A stretch of 64,000 nucleotides of DNA, from contig CACMAH010000003.1 of NCBI GenBank assembly GCA_902611605.1, positions 1 through 64,000 on the forward strand, in the 5' to 3' direction. Shown one piece after another: positions 28,596-37,969 of this stretch. A program made the translations under genes and the position numbers. Origin of the DNA: an uncultured Alphaproteobacteria bacterium. Its GTDB lineage: Bacteria; Pseudomonadota; Alphaproteobacteria; Rhodobacterales; Rhodobacteraceae. Under the pieces are notes generated by a model, which was given only the letters and a program-made list of their open reading frames with translations, had not been told where the DNA came from and made no database searches. Numbering within the stretch: the stretch's first letter is position 1; every line of letters begins with the position of its first letter.

Positions 28596-28931
28596 TTAAT
28601 TCCCTGCGGGTGTATAGGTTATGCTATCACCTAATGCTTTTGTCGCTGCATGCTCAACATCTTCACCTGTATAAAGGTGAACAGTTTTTACATCTTTAAC
28701 TGCTCCTCCAAGCATAGCTTTTGCAACTAAACTCATATAATCTCGTAAACTATCAACTTTGGTTATCATCATTACTTCATATTCTTGCCCGATCAATCCA
28801 TAGTATCCAATCAATTCACCTCCAATACTAGAAAGAGTTTTTTTCATAGCTATTTCTCTGTTTTCTTTATTCTTTATTATATTAAGTAAAGCATCTTCGG
28901 TATAATTTATATAAGTACAACGTAAGCTCAT
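28596..28931 (-). CDS. GYD-domain protein
   Basis: 111 residues. The GYD signature is present in altered form: helices around NKENREIAMKKTLSSIGGELIG, then YYGLIGQEYEVMMITKVDS and GGAVKDVKTVHLYTGED. This is a small ferredoxin-like fold seen in many bacteria; its function is not established. Flanked on both sides by repeat copies; single-gene unit on the strand opposite to its neighbour. Confidence 0.75.
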   Translation of the reverse strand: MSLRCTYINYTEDALLNIIKNKENREIAMKKTLSSIGGELIGYYGLIGQEYEVMMITKVDSLRDYMSLVAKAMLGGAVKDVKTVHLYTGEDVEHAATKALGDSITYTPAGN

Positions 28932-29089
28932 AATTTTCTCCTCTTCTTCTATAAATATTTTTAATAAAAGCAGCTAAATTTGATCTGCATTTTTAAATTA
29001 GAAAATGATTGTCAGGTGAATCAACTATTACCTAAAGTAAAATTAAAAAAACTTGAAAAAAAATGAGACAAAGAGAGTATTACGAGCAA

Positions 29090-29200
29090 ACCGAAAGTGT
29101 GAGCAGTAGAACTTACTAACAACAAGCTTTGGTTTTGGGGGGTCGTATATGTCTTAGAGTTGGGTGTCATAAGTATAAAATTGAAAACGAAAACTAAAAA
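29090..29200 (+). repeat. dispersed repeat, copy with a short central deletion
   Basis: GTGTGAGCAGTAGAACTTAC, GCTTTGGTTTTGGGGGGTC then directly TATATGTCTTAGAGTTGGG: about eleven bases of the hairpin's left arm are missing compared with other copies. Confidence 0.75.
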
Positions 29201-29356
29201 AAATCCAACTTATATGTATAAAAAGTAAATCTTATCAAAGAAGTCTTCTACTTTATTTTATATTCTTTTTGATATAAATAACCAATTTTTCTTTTAGGAT
29301 TTTTACAACCAAGTGGCTAACCTAGTGACTTAACAATTAGAATTAAAAATTGGGTA

Positions 29357-29698
29357 TTAGGCTTTCATTTGAACTGGACCTGATAATTTTAATTCATTAG
29401 AGGCTGCTTCTTTCTCATAATTATAGACATAAATCCCAGAATATTTATTTTCTTTGAATACAAAAGAATTTTTTAAATCAGAAATAAAATTTTCTTCTAT
29501 ATTTTCAAATTTCTTTAATTTTGAAGATTCAGAGAACTTAATAATAATTGATAGATCACCATCCTTACCTATCATTATATTTAAACCTTCAAAATCAAAT
29601 TCTACAATTTTTTTTCCCAACTTATCAGAACAATAGGATGCTGCTACTTTTGCTTCACTTACGCCTGGGAATTTATATTGATAGACCTTTGCAAACAT
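29357..29698 (-). CDS. small hypothetical protein (ferredoxin-like fold?)
   Basis: 113 residues, soluble, no signal peptide. Strand-helix alternation (FAKVYQYKFPG, EAKVAASYCSDKLG, LSIIIKFSESSKLKKFE) suggests a dimeric alpha/beta barrel. It overlaps the last base of the GAF-domain gene, so both are co-transcribed from the minus strand, and it may belong to the same sensing unit. No motif recognised. Confidence 0.5.
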   Translation of the reverse strand: MFAKVYQYKFPGVSEAKVAASYCSDKLGKKIVEFDFEGLNIMIGKDGDLSIIIKFSESSKLKKFENIEENFISDLKNSFVFKENKYSGIYVYNYEKEAASNELKLSGPVQMKA

Positions 29699-30552
29699 TA
29701 TAATGCCTCCAGTTCAGATAACATTGAGTCCACTAATATATTGGCTGCTTCTCCCTCAACTTTTCGTTTATTTAAAGTCTTAGTTTGAATACCCATCTTA
29801 AATTGTAACTTTAGACCCTTGTCAGTAAGTTCTACAAATCCATTATCCGTAACAAAGCAAAGTTCTTGATTTTTTAATTTTTCACATTTTGCTACTTCAA
29901 TATCTCTTCCAGCGCACAAGTTTACAAAGTAATTAAAGTCCGATAGTGAGGTTTCCCCTACTGTTTCAGTAAATATACCAATAGCTCCTGAAATTTTTTC
30001 TGCTGTGATAGCCTTCTGCTCAGCCTGAGTGTCTAACTGGTGAGCTAATCGCTTTGTAAGCTTCTCTAAGAGTTTTATTTCTTGATTTTTAAGTTTTTTG
30101 ATCTTTGGATCAAAAAGGCAAATAGTACCAAACACATAATTATCTTTATTTATAATTGGAAATCCAGCATAAGCTACAATCATACCTGCTTTTACTGCAC
30201 CTGCATCCTTAAAAATCTCGTGCTCTCTACAATCTGGTACTAGTAGTGGTTCGGGAGTTAATATTGTGTATGCACAAGGGCTTTGTGCACGCTCAACTTT
30301 TACAGGCTTACCTTCTGTCATTTTCTCTAGTTCTCCATTTAAAGAACATAAAGATATGCCATGCTGCGTATCAACATCTATTAGAGAACAAGTAGCTGCA
30401 AAAAAACCAGAAACTTCTAATGCAAGTTCACTATAAATATCAAAAATATCACCCTGATCTGTACCTATTACACCAAGTTTTTTTAAAGCTTCTAGTCGCC
30501 TATCCTCATTTGAGGTCATTGGAGCGGGCTTAAAATTTTCACTAGGTATCAA
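29698..30552 (-). CDS. GAF-domain sensor protein
   Basis: 284 residues. An N-terminal region (residues 17-175) is a GAF domain of the kind found in bacterial light or redox sensors: RLEALKKLGVIGTDQGDIFD, LIDVDTQHGISLCSLNG, CAYTILTPEPLLVPDC and YAGFPIINKDNYVFGTICLFDPK. Residues 205-284 form an additional alpha/beta region (ISGAIGIFTETVGET) without a known output domain. No kinase or cyclase is attached. Followed by a 1-base overlapping small gene; ligand unknown. Confidence 0.75.
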   Translation of the reverse strand: MIPSENFKPAPMTSNEDRRLEALKKLGVIGTDQGDIFDIYSELALEVSGFFAATCSLIDVDTQHGISLCSLNGELEKMTEGKPVKVERAQSPCAYTILTPEPLLVPDCREHEIFKDAGAVKAGMIVAYAGFPIINKDNYVFGTICLFDPKIKKLKNQEIKLLEKLTKRLAHQLDTQAEQKAITAEKISGAIGIFTETVGETSLSDFNYFVNLCAGRDIEVAKCEKLKNQELCFVTDNGFVELTDKGLKLQFKMGIQTKTLNKRKVEGEAANILVDSMLSELEAL

Positions 30553-30753
30553 TTGTATCTCCTTTTCTTTTAACTTATTAACATGATCCTAAAGATTAAG
30601 TCCGTAAACATATTAATCTTTTTTGTTTATTCAACCATAAAAGGTAAATCAAGTGAACTAAATTTACAAATATTACGTGTGGTTATTAACCATAACCTAA
30701 TAAATGAATAAGGATTTTAAAAAATAAATTATTTCTTTTTTGAAGGATTAAAT

Positions 30754-31047
30754 ATGACACCCACAAATGTAGTTTCAATGAATTTTAAAGATAAAGAATC
30801 TTTGGATGATTTTGTTAAAATGTATCAGAAAGATAGTCCAAAACTTTATCCTGATGCTGAAATATTAATGTTTATTAAGCTAACAGATACAAGTGCAGTT
30901 GCTATCTCAGTTTATCCAAATGAAGAAGCAAGGATAAATTCAAAAAAGCTTGCTGAAAGCCGCGTTTCTGGAGAATTAAAACAACTTTTTGAGGAAGATT
31001 TTAGATTATCTGGTGACATGGTAGTAAAGCACATAATTGAAAAATAA
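30754..31047 (+). CDS. small hypothetical protein (dimeric alpha/beta barrel)
   Basis: 97 residues with the pattern strand (VVSMNFKDKES), helix (LDDFVKMYQKD), strands (AEILMFIKLTDTSAVAISVYPN) and helix (EEARINSKKLAESR), typical of antibiotic-biosynthesis-monooxygenase-like or related small folds. An AAGG ribosome-binding-like stretch lies upstream of ATG. No catalytic residue is visible; function unknown. Confidence 0.55.
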   Translation: MTPTNVVSMNFKDKESLDDFVKMYQKDSPKLYPDAEILMFIKLTDTSAVAISVYPNEEARINSKKLAESRVSGELKQLFEEDFRLSGDMVVKHIIEK

Positions 31048-31097
31048 ACTTATATAATATACCAAGAGTATACTTGTTTAAATCTCACTACCGCCAA

Positions 31098-31152
31098 ACT
31101 AGTTGTAGTTTTTTGAGACTCTCTAATGGATATGTCTTAGGGGTTGTCAGAT
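31098..31152 (+). repeat. dispersed repeat, core plus right half
   Basis: TTGTAGTTTTTTGAGACTCTC then AATGGATATGTCTTAGGGGT. The left half is missing; the next pseudogene's frame begins inside the end of this copy. Confidence 0.65.
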
Positions 31153-31539
31153 AGATTTATGTTATATATGAAAGATTGTGCAAATCATCTGAAAATAAAT
31201 AATGAGCCTTTTCAAAAAAATTATACTAAAGCGTGGAATGAAAAAGATATTACAGCCTTTATGGAATGTCATCATGATGATTACGAGTTGGTTATTCACT
31301 CAACTGGAGAAGTTAAAAAGATGGAGGATATTGATTGGGATAAAATGATGGAATAGATGGTTGCTGCAAACGTCGAAAAACATCGATGTATCTATGAGAA
31401 TGATTAAATTATTGTTGAGCATCAATTAATAAATTATAGATCAGGTGATAGAGAAGCCCTGATGATGGTACATCAGTTAAAGGATGGATTAATGTGGCAA
31501 ACTGAAAGCGGAACAACCCCGTTACCTAAAAAAGTATGA
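31144..31539 (+). pseudogene. SnoaL/NTF2-like protein gene with two in-frame stops
   Basis: A single frame from the TTG at 31144 (or ATG at 31159/31168) to the TGA at 31537-31539 encodes an NTF2-like protein: FQKNYTKAWNEKDITAFMEC and HHDDYELVIHSTGE, then, after a TAG at 31354-31356, VEKHRCIYEND, a TAA at 31405-31407, and finally VEHQLINYRSGDREALMMVH with KDGLMWQTESGTTPL. The protein pattern continues across both stops without a frame change, so the gene decayed by point mutation. It lies between two right-half repeat copies. Confidence 0.7.
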
Positions 31540-31544
31540 CCCTA

Positions 31545-31675
31545 CCCGTTCTCAATGATATCTCTAAGGGTATATGTCACAAGTATCATAACTTTCATAT
31601 TGAAATGAAAAATTCAAAAAACACACCACTATTCCCACCACTAAAAGCTTTTCAGAGAAACTGAAAATAATCTTA
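31545..31675 (+). repeat. dispersed repeat, right half and tail
   Basis: TCTCAATGATATCTCTAAGG followed by CACAAGTATCATAACTTTCA matches the right half and the tail of the long copy at 34791-35240 (ATAAGTGTCATAACTGACAT). No left half. Confidence 0.6.
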
Positions 31676-31694
31676 TTATATAATAGAGGGCTTT

Positions 31695-33167
31695 ATGGAC
31701 GCTATAGATAAGCTGATTAATTATAATAGAACGACTTGTTTACTTCAATCCGTAGCTGGTAGAAATGCCTGGGATCAGGAGACAATGATGCCGTCTAAGA
31801 GCGGCAATTCTCGAGCAATGGAGATGGGTGCACTTGAGGAAGTTATTCACGATAGAAAGAAAAATTCAAAAGTCAGAAAGTTATTGGAAGAAGCCGAACC
31901 TAAAACAACTTTTCAAAAAAGAGCATACACACTTATAAAAAGAGACTTTGACAGAGCGGTAGCTATTCCGAACGAACTCGCTTCTGATTTGGCTGCAACC
32001 AAATCCTTAGCTCAAATGGCCTGGCAAAAGGCTAGACAAAATAATGATTTTTCTGAATTTTCACCTCACTTAAAGAAGGTAATTGATTTAAAGAGAGAAG
32101 AAGCATCCCTTTTATCTCCAACTGGAGATTTATACGATGGGTTAATAAATGATTACGAATTTGGAATGACAAAAAAAGAGACTGCCAGTATTTTTGAAGA
32201 AATGAAGCCAAGACTTCTAGATTTACGGCAGAGAATAAGTGAAACAAAGCTTTCTAAACCCGTACTAGAAGGCGACTTTAATACGGAAAAACAATTAAAA
32301 CTCGCAAATGAAATAGCGAAGACATTTTTCTATGATTTTGATCGCGGAAGGATTGATACTGTAGCACATCCTTTTTGTTCAGGTGGTGGAGATGATGTGC
32401 GAATTACTACTCGAGTCGATAGTAAGGACCCATTTAACTGTTTATACAGTACTATTCACGAAGTGGGGCACGCATGCTATGAGCAAAACGTATCTTCTGA
32501 CTTTTTGCACTCACCTCTCGGCTCTGGCGTATCTTTAGGTATTCACGAGAGCCAGTCTAGGATATTTGAGAACCAAATAGGAAGATCAAGGCAATTCACA
32601 AAGTGGCTGTTCAAAAAAATGAGAAGCTATTTTGGAGATTTTGGTATTAGAGATGAGGAAGAATTCTACCGTTTGGTTAATAAGGTTGAAACCGGTTTTA
32701 TTAGAACCGAAGCAGACGAAGTTCACTACAATCTACATATTATGCTTCGCTTTGAGCTCGAAATAGAGGTAATTGGAAAAAATTTGGAAGTTCCTGATTT
32801 GCCCGAAGCCTGGAATGCAAAATTCAAGGATTATTTTGGTCGTGATGTAGAAAAATTCTCTGATGGTATTCTACAGGACGTTCATTGGTCAATCGGCGCA
32901 TTTGGATATTTTCCAACGTACACTTTAGGTAACTTAAATGCCGGTTGTTTATTTGAAAAGATGCGAAAAGATATCCCTAGTCTTGTAGACAGATTTGAGA
33001 AAGGTGACGTGTCATTAGCAACCACTTGGTTAAAAGAGAACATACATCACCATGGAAGCCTATATGAACCCGCTGACTTAATCAAAAAAGCTACAGGAAA
33101 GGATTTTACTCCTGAGCCATTATTAAATTATTTAGACGAAAAATTTTCTGATATATACGAGATCTAA
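31695..33167 (+). CDS. M32 (Taq-type) metallocarboxypeptidase
   Basis: 490 residues, the family's usual length. The zinc motif HEVGH (STIHEVGHACYEQ) is followed by HESQSRIFENQIGRS, the second family block, and RTEADEVHYNLHI. The N-terminal NRTTCLLQSVAGRNAWDQETMMPSK matches the family, which binds Zn or Co and removes C-terminal residues from peptides. Probably a cytoplasmic peptide recycler. The 3' end overlaps a convergent yajQ remnant by 4 bases. A good ATG follows GAGGG. Confidence 0.93.
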   Translation: MDAIDKLINYNRTTCLLQSVAGRNAWDQETMMPSKSGNSRAMEMGALEEVIHDRKKNSKVRKLLEEAEPKTTFQKRAYTLIKRDFDRAVAIPNELASDLAATKSLAQMAWQKARQNNDFSEFSPHLKKVIDLKREEASLLSPTGDLYDGLINDYEFGMTKKETASIFEEMKPRLLDLRQRISETKLSKPVLEGDFNTEKQLKLANEIAKTFFYDFDRGRIDTVAHPFCSGGGDDVRITTRVDSKDPFNCLYSTIHEVGHACYEQNVSSDFLHSPLGSGVSLGIHESQSRIFENQIGRSRQFTKWLFKKMRSYFGDFGIRDEEEFYRLVNKVETGFIRTEADEVHYNLHIMLRFELEIEVIGKNLEVPDLPEAWNAKFKDYFGRDVEKFSDGILQDVHWSIGAFGYFPTYTLGNLNAGCLFEKMRKDIPSLVDRFEKGDVSLATTWLKENIHHHGSLYEPADLIKKATGKDFTPEPLLNYLDEKFSDIYEI

Positions 33168-33373
33168 TCTCTATAATTTATGAATTGTAGAGGAAGAGGT
33201 AAATTTAGCTTTTTTGCTAATGAAATAACTTCCTTAAGACTATCTTTCTTTTGCTCTGAAACCCTAAGCTTATTACCTTGTATTTTTACCCACACTTTTA
33301 ACTTACTCTGCTTTACAGAAGAAATAATTTTCTTTGATTTGTCTTGTTCAATCCCCTTTATCAAATCATAGGT
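33164..33373 (-). pseudogene. yajQ C-terminal fragment truncated at a repeat
   Basis: The frame encodes the last 69 residues of a YajQ-type nucleotide-binding protein: GIEQDKSKKI, SKLKVWVKIQGNKLRVSEQK and the terminal LPLPLQFINYRD, which compare well with the YajQ ending. A normal YajQ is about 160 residues; here an in-frame TAA at 33374-33376 and loss of homology occur exactly where the right-half repeat begins. The N-terminal half is absent, so the fragment is not functional. It shows recombination at the repeat boundary. Confidence 0.75.
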
Positions 33374-33445
33374 TTACCCTCAAATATGTCTTAGGGGTTG
33401 GTGTTAGGTTTGTTATGTTTAAATAAAAACTCAAATTCTATTATA
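33369..33445 (+). repeat. dispersed repeat, right half only
   Basis: GGTTTACCCTCAAATATGTC then TTAGGGGTTGGTGTTAGG and TTGTTATGTTTAAATAAAAA follow the right half and tail of the family. It abuts the yajQ fragment. Confidence 0.75.
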
Positions 33446-33505
33446 AATATATTTAAACTAAAAGATATTATTATTAGCCATAAATCTAAATAACCCACTA
33501 AATTC

Positions 33506-33928
33506 TCAATTTTGGTCATCCCTTACCCGACCGCGCATAGCTTTAATTTTACTTCTTCTTTGTTTTTCATCACTTCTTCGAACTTTTACCAATTTACTTG
33601 GCCTCGTTTTTAACCGGTAGACTGGTTTTTCGAGAGCCTTTAAAATTAAACTAACTAATTTTGATTTTGCCAATTCACGATTCCTAGACTGTGACCGATA
33701 TTTTTCTGCTGTAATGACAATTTCGCCTTTCTGATTCCACTTGTTACCAGCAATTACTTTTAATCTATCCTTTACAGACTGTGAAAGATTCGGTGACTTC
33801 ATCGCAGAAAAACGTAATTCAACTTTAGTGTCGACTTTGTTAATATGCTGTCCACCTGGTCCTGAAGATTTTGAAAATCTTTCAGTTATTTCGCTAGGTT
33901 CCAGCTGGATCAAATTGTTAATTTTCAT
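33506..33928 (-). CDS. arfB: ribosome rescue peptidyl-tRNA hydrolase ArfB
   Basis: 140 residues with the GGQ motif in SSGPGGQHINKVDTKVELRF and a basic C-terminal tail (KTRPSKLVKVRRSDEKQRR), the hallmarks of ArfB/YaeJ. It enters stalled ribosomes without a stop codon and releases the nascent chain. Length agrees with the family. It may be co-located with a repeat-bounded unit; single gene on the minus strand. Many genomes need either ArfB or trans-translation backup, so finding it among accessory units is notable. Confidence 0.92.
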   Translation of the reverse strand: MKINNLIQLEPSEITERFSKSSGPGGQHINKVDTKVELRFSAMKSPNLSQSVKDRLKVIAGNKWNQKGEIVITAEKYRSQSRNRELAKSKLVSLILKALEKPVYRLKTRPSKLVKVRRSDEKQRRSKIKAMRGRVRDDQN

Positions 33929-34205
33929 CTTAATAGTCTATTTCATTCTTTATGCCAGTTACAATCCACATTGTAATGCTCAATTACTCTTAATAGCTCT
34001 TCATCACGCTCTCTCTTTCCACTCTTTTGACTATTAAGTTAGGTAGAAATCCATTAATTCTAAAACAAGATTTTTAAATTAAACATATATTTTAAAAATC
34101 ATTAAGCAGCTAATTTTTGTCGCATGCAAAAAGTATCTTTTGTCACATTTAAAGTTAAAAAAAGTAATTAAGTAATTGTTTCAAACAATACAAAAGGATA
34201 GATAA

Positions 34206-34685
34206 ATGAATAAATTTTATTTAGTATTTATAATATCATTTTTATCATTTGCAGGTATTTCAAAGGCAGATGGACATAAACCTGATATTGTAGAAACCGC
34301 CGTAGCAGCTGGATCTTTTAATACATTAGTTAAGGCAGTTACAGCAGCTGAACTAGTTCAAACTCTTAAAGGTAAAGGACCATTTACAGTATTTGCACCA
34401 AGTGATGAAGCATTTTCAGCTTTGGACTCAGACCTTTTAGCTGACCTCTTGAAACCAGAAAATAAAAATACCCTAACTGGAATTTTAACTTTTCATGTTT
34501 TATCAGGCAAAGTCATGTCAACAGACATATCAGGAGTTATAGAAGCTGCCACTGTAAATGGGCAAAAACTTACTGTAAAAAAATCTTATGGCAATGTTTT
34601 TGTGAACGATGCTCAAGTAGTAAGTGCTGATATTGAAGCTGACAATGGGGTTATCCATGTAATTAATAAAGTATTAATACCTTAA
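34206..34685 (+). CDS. secreted fasciclin-domain protein
   Basis: 159 residues: signal peptide (1-22, ending SKADG), then one fasciclin (FAS1) domain with DIVETAVAAGSFNTLVKAV, the FAPSDEAFSAL H1-like block, LTGILTFHVLSGKVMS and NGVIHVINKVLIP. Length matches bacterial single-domain FAS1 proteins, which act in adhesion at the cell surface or periplasm. An AAAAGGAT stretch precedes the ATG. Followed by a long repeat copy. Confidence 0.9.
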   Translation: MNKFYLVFIISFLSFAGISKADGHKPDIVETAVAAGSFNTLVKAVTAAELVQTLKGKGPFTVFAPSDEAFSALDSDLLADLLKPENKNTLTGILTFHVLSGKVMSTDISGVIEAATVNGQKLTVKKSYGNVFVNDAQVVSADIEADNGVIHVINKVLIP

Positions 34686-34790
34686 TAATAAGTAATTATT
34701 TAAAACATCTTTAAACAAATTTATTTAAGGGTGTTTTATTTCTTAATCAGAAATATTTAAAGAAAAAAAATTAAAAATTAATATTTTCAA

Positions 34791-35240
34791 CCTAAAATGT
34801 GTGAGCAGTAGTACTTGTTAACAATAGGCTATGTTTTTGGGATACCCTAAAAGATATGTCTTAGAGTTTCATGCCATAAGTGTCATAACTGACATATTAG
34901 AAATGAAAACTCCAAATTTTCCCCCTCAAAGTCCCACTTTAAAGCCTTTTTCATAGAAATAGAAAATTACACCCCTTATCTATGTAGCTTAAATCAGGTA
35001 TTTTCCTAATTGGATAGGGTATCGATAAATCTCTTTACTAGTTACTTTAGTTATCAGTATGTACATAAAACTAATAAAAAAAAGCGTTAAGAAATTAATT
35101 ACAGTATCATAAGTCTCAGTAATAAACTATGGTTTATCGAAAATTCTCCACCACTTTTCCACCACCTTGTATATCTTCAAGTGTATCTACAATCTTCTTA
35201 TCATGCTTGTCTAAGAAGTTTTCAAATATAAAGCGTAATT
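34791..35240 (+). repeat. dispersed repeat, long copy with integrase remnant
   Basis: Begins with AAAATGTGTGAGCAGTAGTA, passes the core ATGTTTTTGGGATACCCT and the right half, then continues through the 300-bp tail (GGTATTTTCCTAATTGGAT, ATAGGGTATCGAT) to a decayed integrase C-terminus on the minus strand. Confidence 0.85.
35134..35235 (-). pseudogene. tyrosine recombinase C-terminal remnant (frameshifted)
   Basis: Read on the minus strand, the DNA corresponding to TTCTTAGACAAGCATGATAA and the following codons matches the integrase tail seen intact in the 58997-59122 remnant, with an indel near the YAHFF position; it ends at a TAA at 35134-35136 after ENFR. Confidence 0.6.
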
Positions 35241-35378
35241 ACAATTAATAGATATAATTAAAATATGCTTGCAAATTATGTATTAACTTTGAGATAAATA
35301 ATTACTTCTATTTTAAAAATTTTATTTACATAAAATCATAATTTTGTAAGCTTATCGTAATACTTTTTATGGAATTGC

Positions 35379-35834
35379 ATGGTACCGCTAATTACATTAA
35401 ATGCTTTGAGTTCTGGATTGGGCCATTTTGGTGTAGCTCTTAATCATAATTATATCAGACATATTGATACATATGGCGCTATAGTAAATGATGCAAAAAC
35501 AAATATAACATGTTTTGTTCGATCTTCTGAAAGCTCAGATGTTTTAAATATTCTAAAAAAGTCTACAAAAGTAAGTTATTATGTTGGTATGATAACTCAT
35601 GAGGCATATAATTTTAAAGGAGAGTTTCAAGAAATATTTAATCTAGATAGCGATGCTTTAGATATATCAGAAAATTATAGAAATAACTTAATAGATGTTT
35701 TATCGGGACTTGGGCTAGATAAAGAAGCTGTTAAAAGTAGATATCAAGACGCTCCAAATCAAGGAATAAACTTTAAGGTAAATAAAGTATTTATACAAAC
35801 TCCAGGACCTGAAGCTGGAAAGATTATAGAATAG
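35379..35834 (+). CDS. PPOX/FMN-binding split-barrel-like protein
   Basis: 151 residues. VSYYVGMITHEAYNFKGEFQEIF in the centre, with TNITCFVRSSESSDVLNILKK before it and VNKVFIQTPGPEAG at the end, resembles the pyridoxamine-phosphate-oxidase-like flavin fold. It lies 12 bases upstream of a second PPOX-like gene and then a GAF-cyclase, so the three likely form an operon. The substrate is unknown; a flavin-based redox input to the cyclase is an inference. Confidence 0.6.
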   Translation: MVPLITLNALSSGLGHFGVALNHNYIRHIDTYGAIVNDAKTNITCFVRSSESSDVLNILKKSTKVSYYVGMITHEAYNFKGEFQEIFNLDSDALDISENYRNNLIDVLSGLGLDKEAVKSRYQDAPNQGINFKVNKVFIQTPGPEAGKIIE

Positions 35835-35846
35835 TGTGATTTAAAT

Positions 35847-36230
35847 ATGATAAAAGATGAGCATTTACCAGCAATGCAAGGCATGTTTCCAAGTTGGATA
35901 ACTAGTTGTTCTAAAGATGGAGAACCAAATACTACTGTGATTTCACAAATTTGGTATGTTGACAAAAATCATGTTGCTTTATCTTTTCAATTTTTTAATA
36001 AAACAAAGAAAAATATATCATTAAATCCATATGCCTATGCTACTATTACTGATCCTTCTAATATGAAGCAATATAACCTAGAATTGCAATTTGATCATTC
36101 AGAAACAGAAGGTGAATTATTTGATGAAATGGATATGAAATTGCAAGCAATTGCATCAATGACCGGAATGACTGGTATTTTTGAACTTCAAGCAGCTGAT
36201 GTATATAAAGTTTTATCAATTAGTAATTAG
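35847..36230 (+). CDS. PPOX-class FMN-binding protein
   Basis: 127 residues with the split-barrel motif FPSWITSCSKDGEPNTTVIS followed by YVDKNHVALSFQFFNKTKKNI and PYAYATITDP, a clear match to FMN-binding PPOX-class proteins. It would bind FMN or a related cofactor. Second gene of a probable three-gene operon (12 bases after the previous gene, 47 before the GAF-cyclase). Confidence 0.75.
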   Translation: MIKDEHLPAMQGMFPSWITSCSKDGEPNTTVISQIWYVDKNHVALSFQFFNKTKKNISLNPYAYATITDPSNMKQYNLELQFDHSETEGELFDEMDMKLQAIASMTGMTGIFELQAADVYKVLSISN

Positions 36231-36277
36231 ATTTTTTAAAACTTCTAATAAAATTTTATCAAACTATAGAAATAAAT

Positions 36278-37792
36278 GTGGACAAAATATTTGTAATGGA
36301 TAAGCCCCTTCATAAAGATGAGTTTGAAAATTTAAAAAAAGTTTTAGATAGAAAAACTAAAGAATTTGAAATTATTAAGCAGATTTCATCTCAAATAAAC
36401 AAAACCTTAGATGTTAACCTAATAGCCTCAGCTATGTTAAATGCAATGGATGAGTTTTTTGGGTTTAAATACTCAATGATATTATTAGTTGATGAAAAAA
36501 TGCAGAAACTTAACGTGTTAGCAACCCATGGGTATGAAATTAAAGGCATAGGTGCAAGTGTAAAATTAGGTGTTGGTGTAATAGGAATAGTAGCTAAAAA
36601 GAAAAAAATGATGAGGATGGCAAACCTAGGAATGCAGAGAAGTTACATGAATGCCATAAAAAATCAGATAAATCCTAAAGAAAAAAAAAATTTAAGCGAT
36701 GAAGTAGAATTACCTGGGTTAAAAAACGTTGAAAGCCAAGTTGCTATACCAATGTTGTTTAATGATGAATTGATAGGAGTCTTATCAGTAGAAAGTGAAA
36801 AGGTAAATATTTTTAATAATTCTGACGAGCTTTTAATTGGAATTTTAGCAAATCAAACCGCTAATGCATTACAAAATGCAAAGCTCTATCAATTAGAGCA
36901 AAAAAGAAAAATAGAGTTAAATAAAGCATACTCAGAATTAGAAATGCTTAATACCACTCTTGAAAAGAAAGTTGACGAGAGAACAAAAGAGCTTGTAGTT
37001 CTTTCAAAAAAATTAGCAAAATATTTTTCTCCACAAGTTTATCAATCAATTTTTTCTGGGAAACTAGATGTAAAAATCCAGACACAAAGAAAACCATTAA
37101 CTGTTTTTTTCTCAGATCTTGAAGGATTTACTGAACTAACAGAAAGACTTGAACCCGAAGTCTTAACAGAAATTCTTACACAATATTTAACTGAAATGTC
37201 GAAAATAGCTATAAAATGGGGAGGGACAATTGATAAATTTATTGGTGATGCTTTACTCGTTTTTTTTGGTGATCCAAACTCAAATGGAAATAAAGAGGAT
37301 GCTGTTGCTTGTGTATCAATGGCTATCGAAATGCTTGAGCGATTAAAATTTTTGAGAAAATTTTGGAGAGATAAGGGAATATCAAAACCTTTAAATGCAA
37401 GAATTGGAATTCATACAGGAGTTTGTACAGTAGGTAATTTTGGTTCTGAAGATAGATTAGATTATACCATTATAGGTAATGGAGTAAATCTTGCATCCAG
37501 AATTGAAACAAACGCAGAACCTAATAAAATTTTAGTATCGGAAGATACATATCTTTTAATTAAAAATAATATAAGTTGTTTAAAGAAACAAAAAATCTCA
37601 GTAAAAGGAATATCTTATCCCATACAAACATATGAGGTATTAAGATTTGCAAATAAAAAATCTAAAAACAATTCCATTTTTGAAAAAAGTATACCAGGAC
37701 TTTCTATGTCTTTAGACAAATCAGCAATTGAAGACCAAGAAACTGCTATTAGTTTAATTAATGATGCATTGAAATCTCTTCAATCTGATTAA
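36278..37792 (+). CDS. GAF-domain class III adenylate/guanylate cyclase
   Basis: 504 residues from GTG (an in-frame ATG lies 18 bases on). An N-terminal GAF domain (about 30-205; FGFKYSMILLVDE, GVGVIGIVAKKKK) is joined by a coiled coil (ELNKAYSELEMLNTTLEKK) to a class III cyclase domain (265-440). Metal-binding Asp residues are in FFSDLEGFTE and FIGDALLVFF; Lys in IDKFIGD and Thr in DYTIIGNGVNLASR hold the purine, and Asn/Arg of NLASR complete the site. The Lys-Thr pair is the class IIIb pattern. Soluble enzyme. Predicted to make cAMP in response to a GAF ligand. Confidence 0.9.
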   Translation: MDKIFVMDKPLHKDEFENLKKVLDRKTKEFEIIKQISSQINKTLDVNLIASAMLNAMDEFFGFKYSMILLVDEKMQKLNVLATHGYEIKGIGASVKLGVGVIGIVAKKKKMMRMANLGMQRSYMNAIKNQINPKEKKNLSDEVELPGLKNVESQVAIPMLFNDELIGVLSVESEKVNIFNNSDELLIGILANQTANALQNAKLYQLEQKRKIELNKAYSELEMLNTTLEKKVDERTKELVVLSKKLAKYFSPQVYQSIFSGKLDVKIQTQRKPLTVFFSDLEGFTELTERLEPEVLTEILTQYLTEMSKIAIKWGGTIDKFIGDALLVFFGDPNSNGNKEDAVACVSMAIEMLERLKFLRKFWRDKGISKPLNARIGIHTGVCTVGNFGSEDRLDYTIIGNGVNLASRIETNAEPNKILVSEDTYLLIKNNISCLKKQKISVKGISYPIQTYEVLRFANKKSKNNSIFEKSIPGLSMSLDKSAIEDQETAISLINDALKSLQSD

Positions 37793-37969
37793 TTAAAATT
37801 ATGAAATTTTGAAGTATTATTCAAAAGCTATTGTAACTAAAATATAGAATATGAATACTTTTTAGTCATTTATTTAATATTAATAATCTTTGTTTATAAA
37901 AAAACTTTTAAACTTACCAAGAATAGTCAAAGATTATATTTTATTTATTGAGATGATAAGGAAATTTAG

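Noticed and set aside
33180-33371. 63-residue plus-strand frame
   Set aside because: Antisense to the yajQ fragment, which explains the conservation of the DNA.
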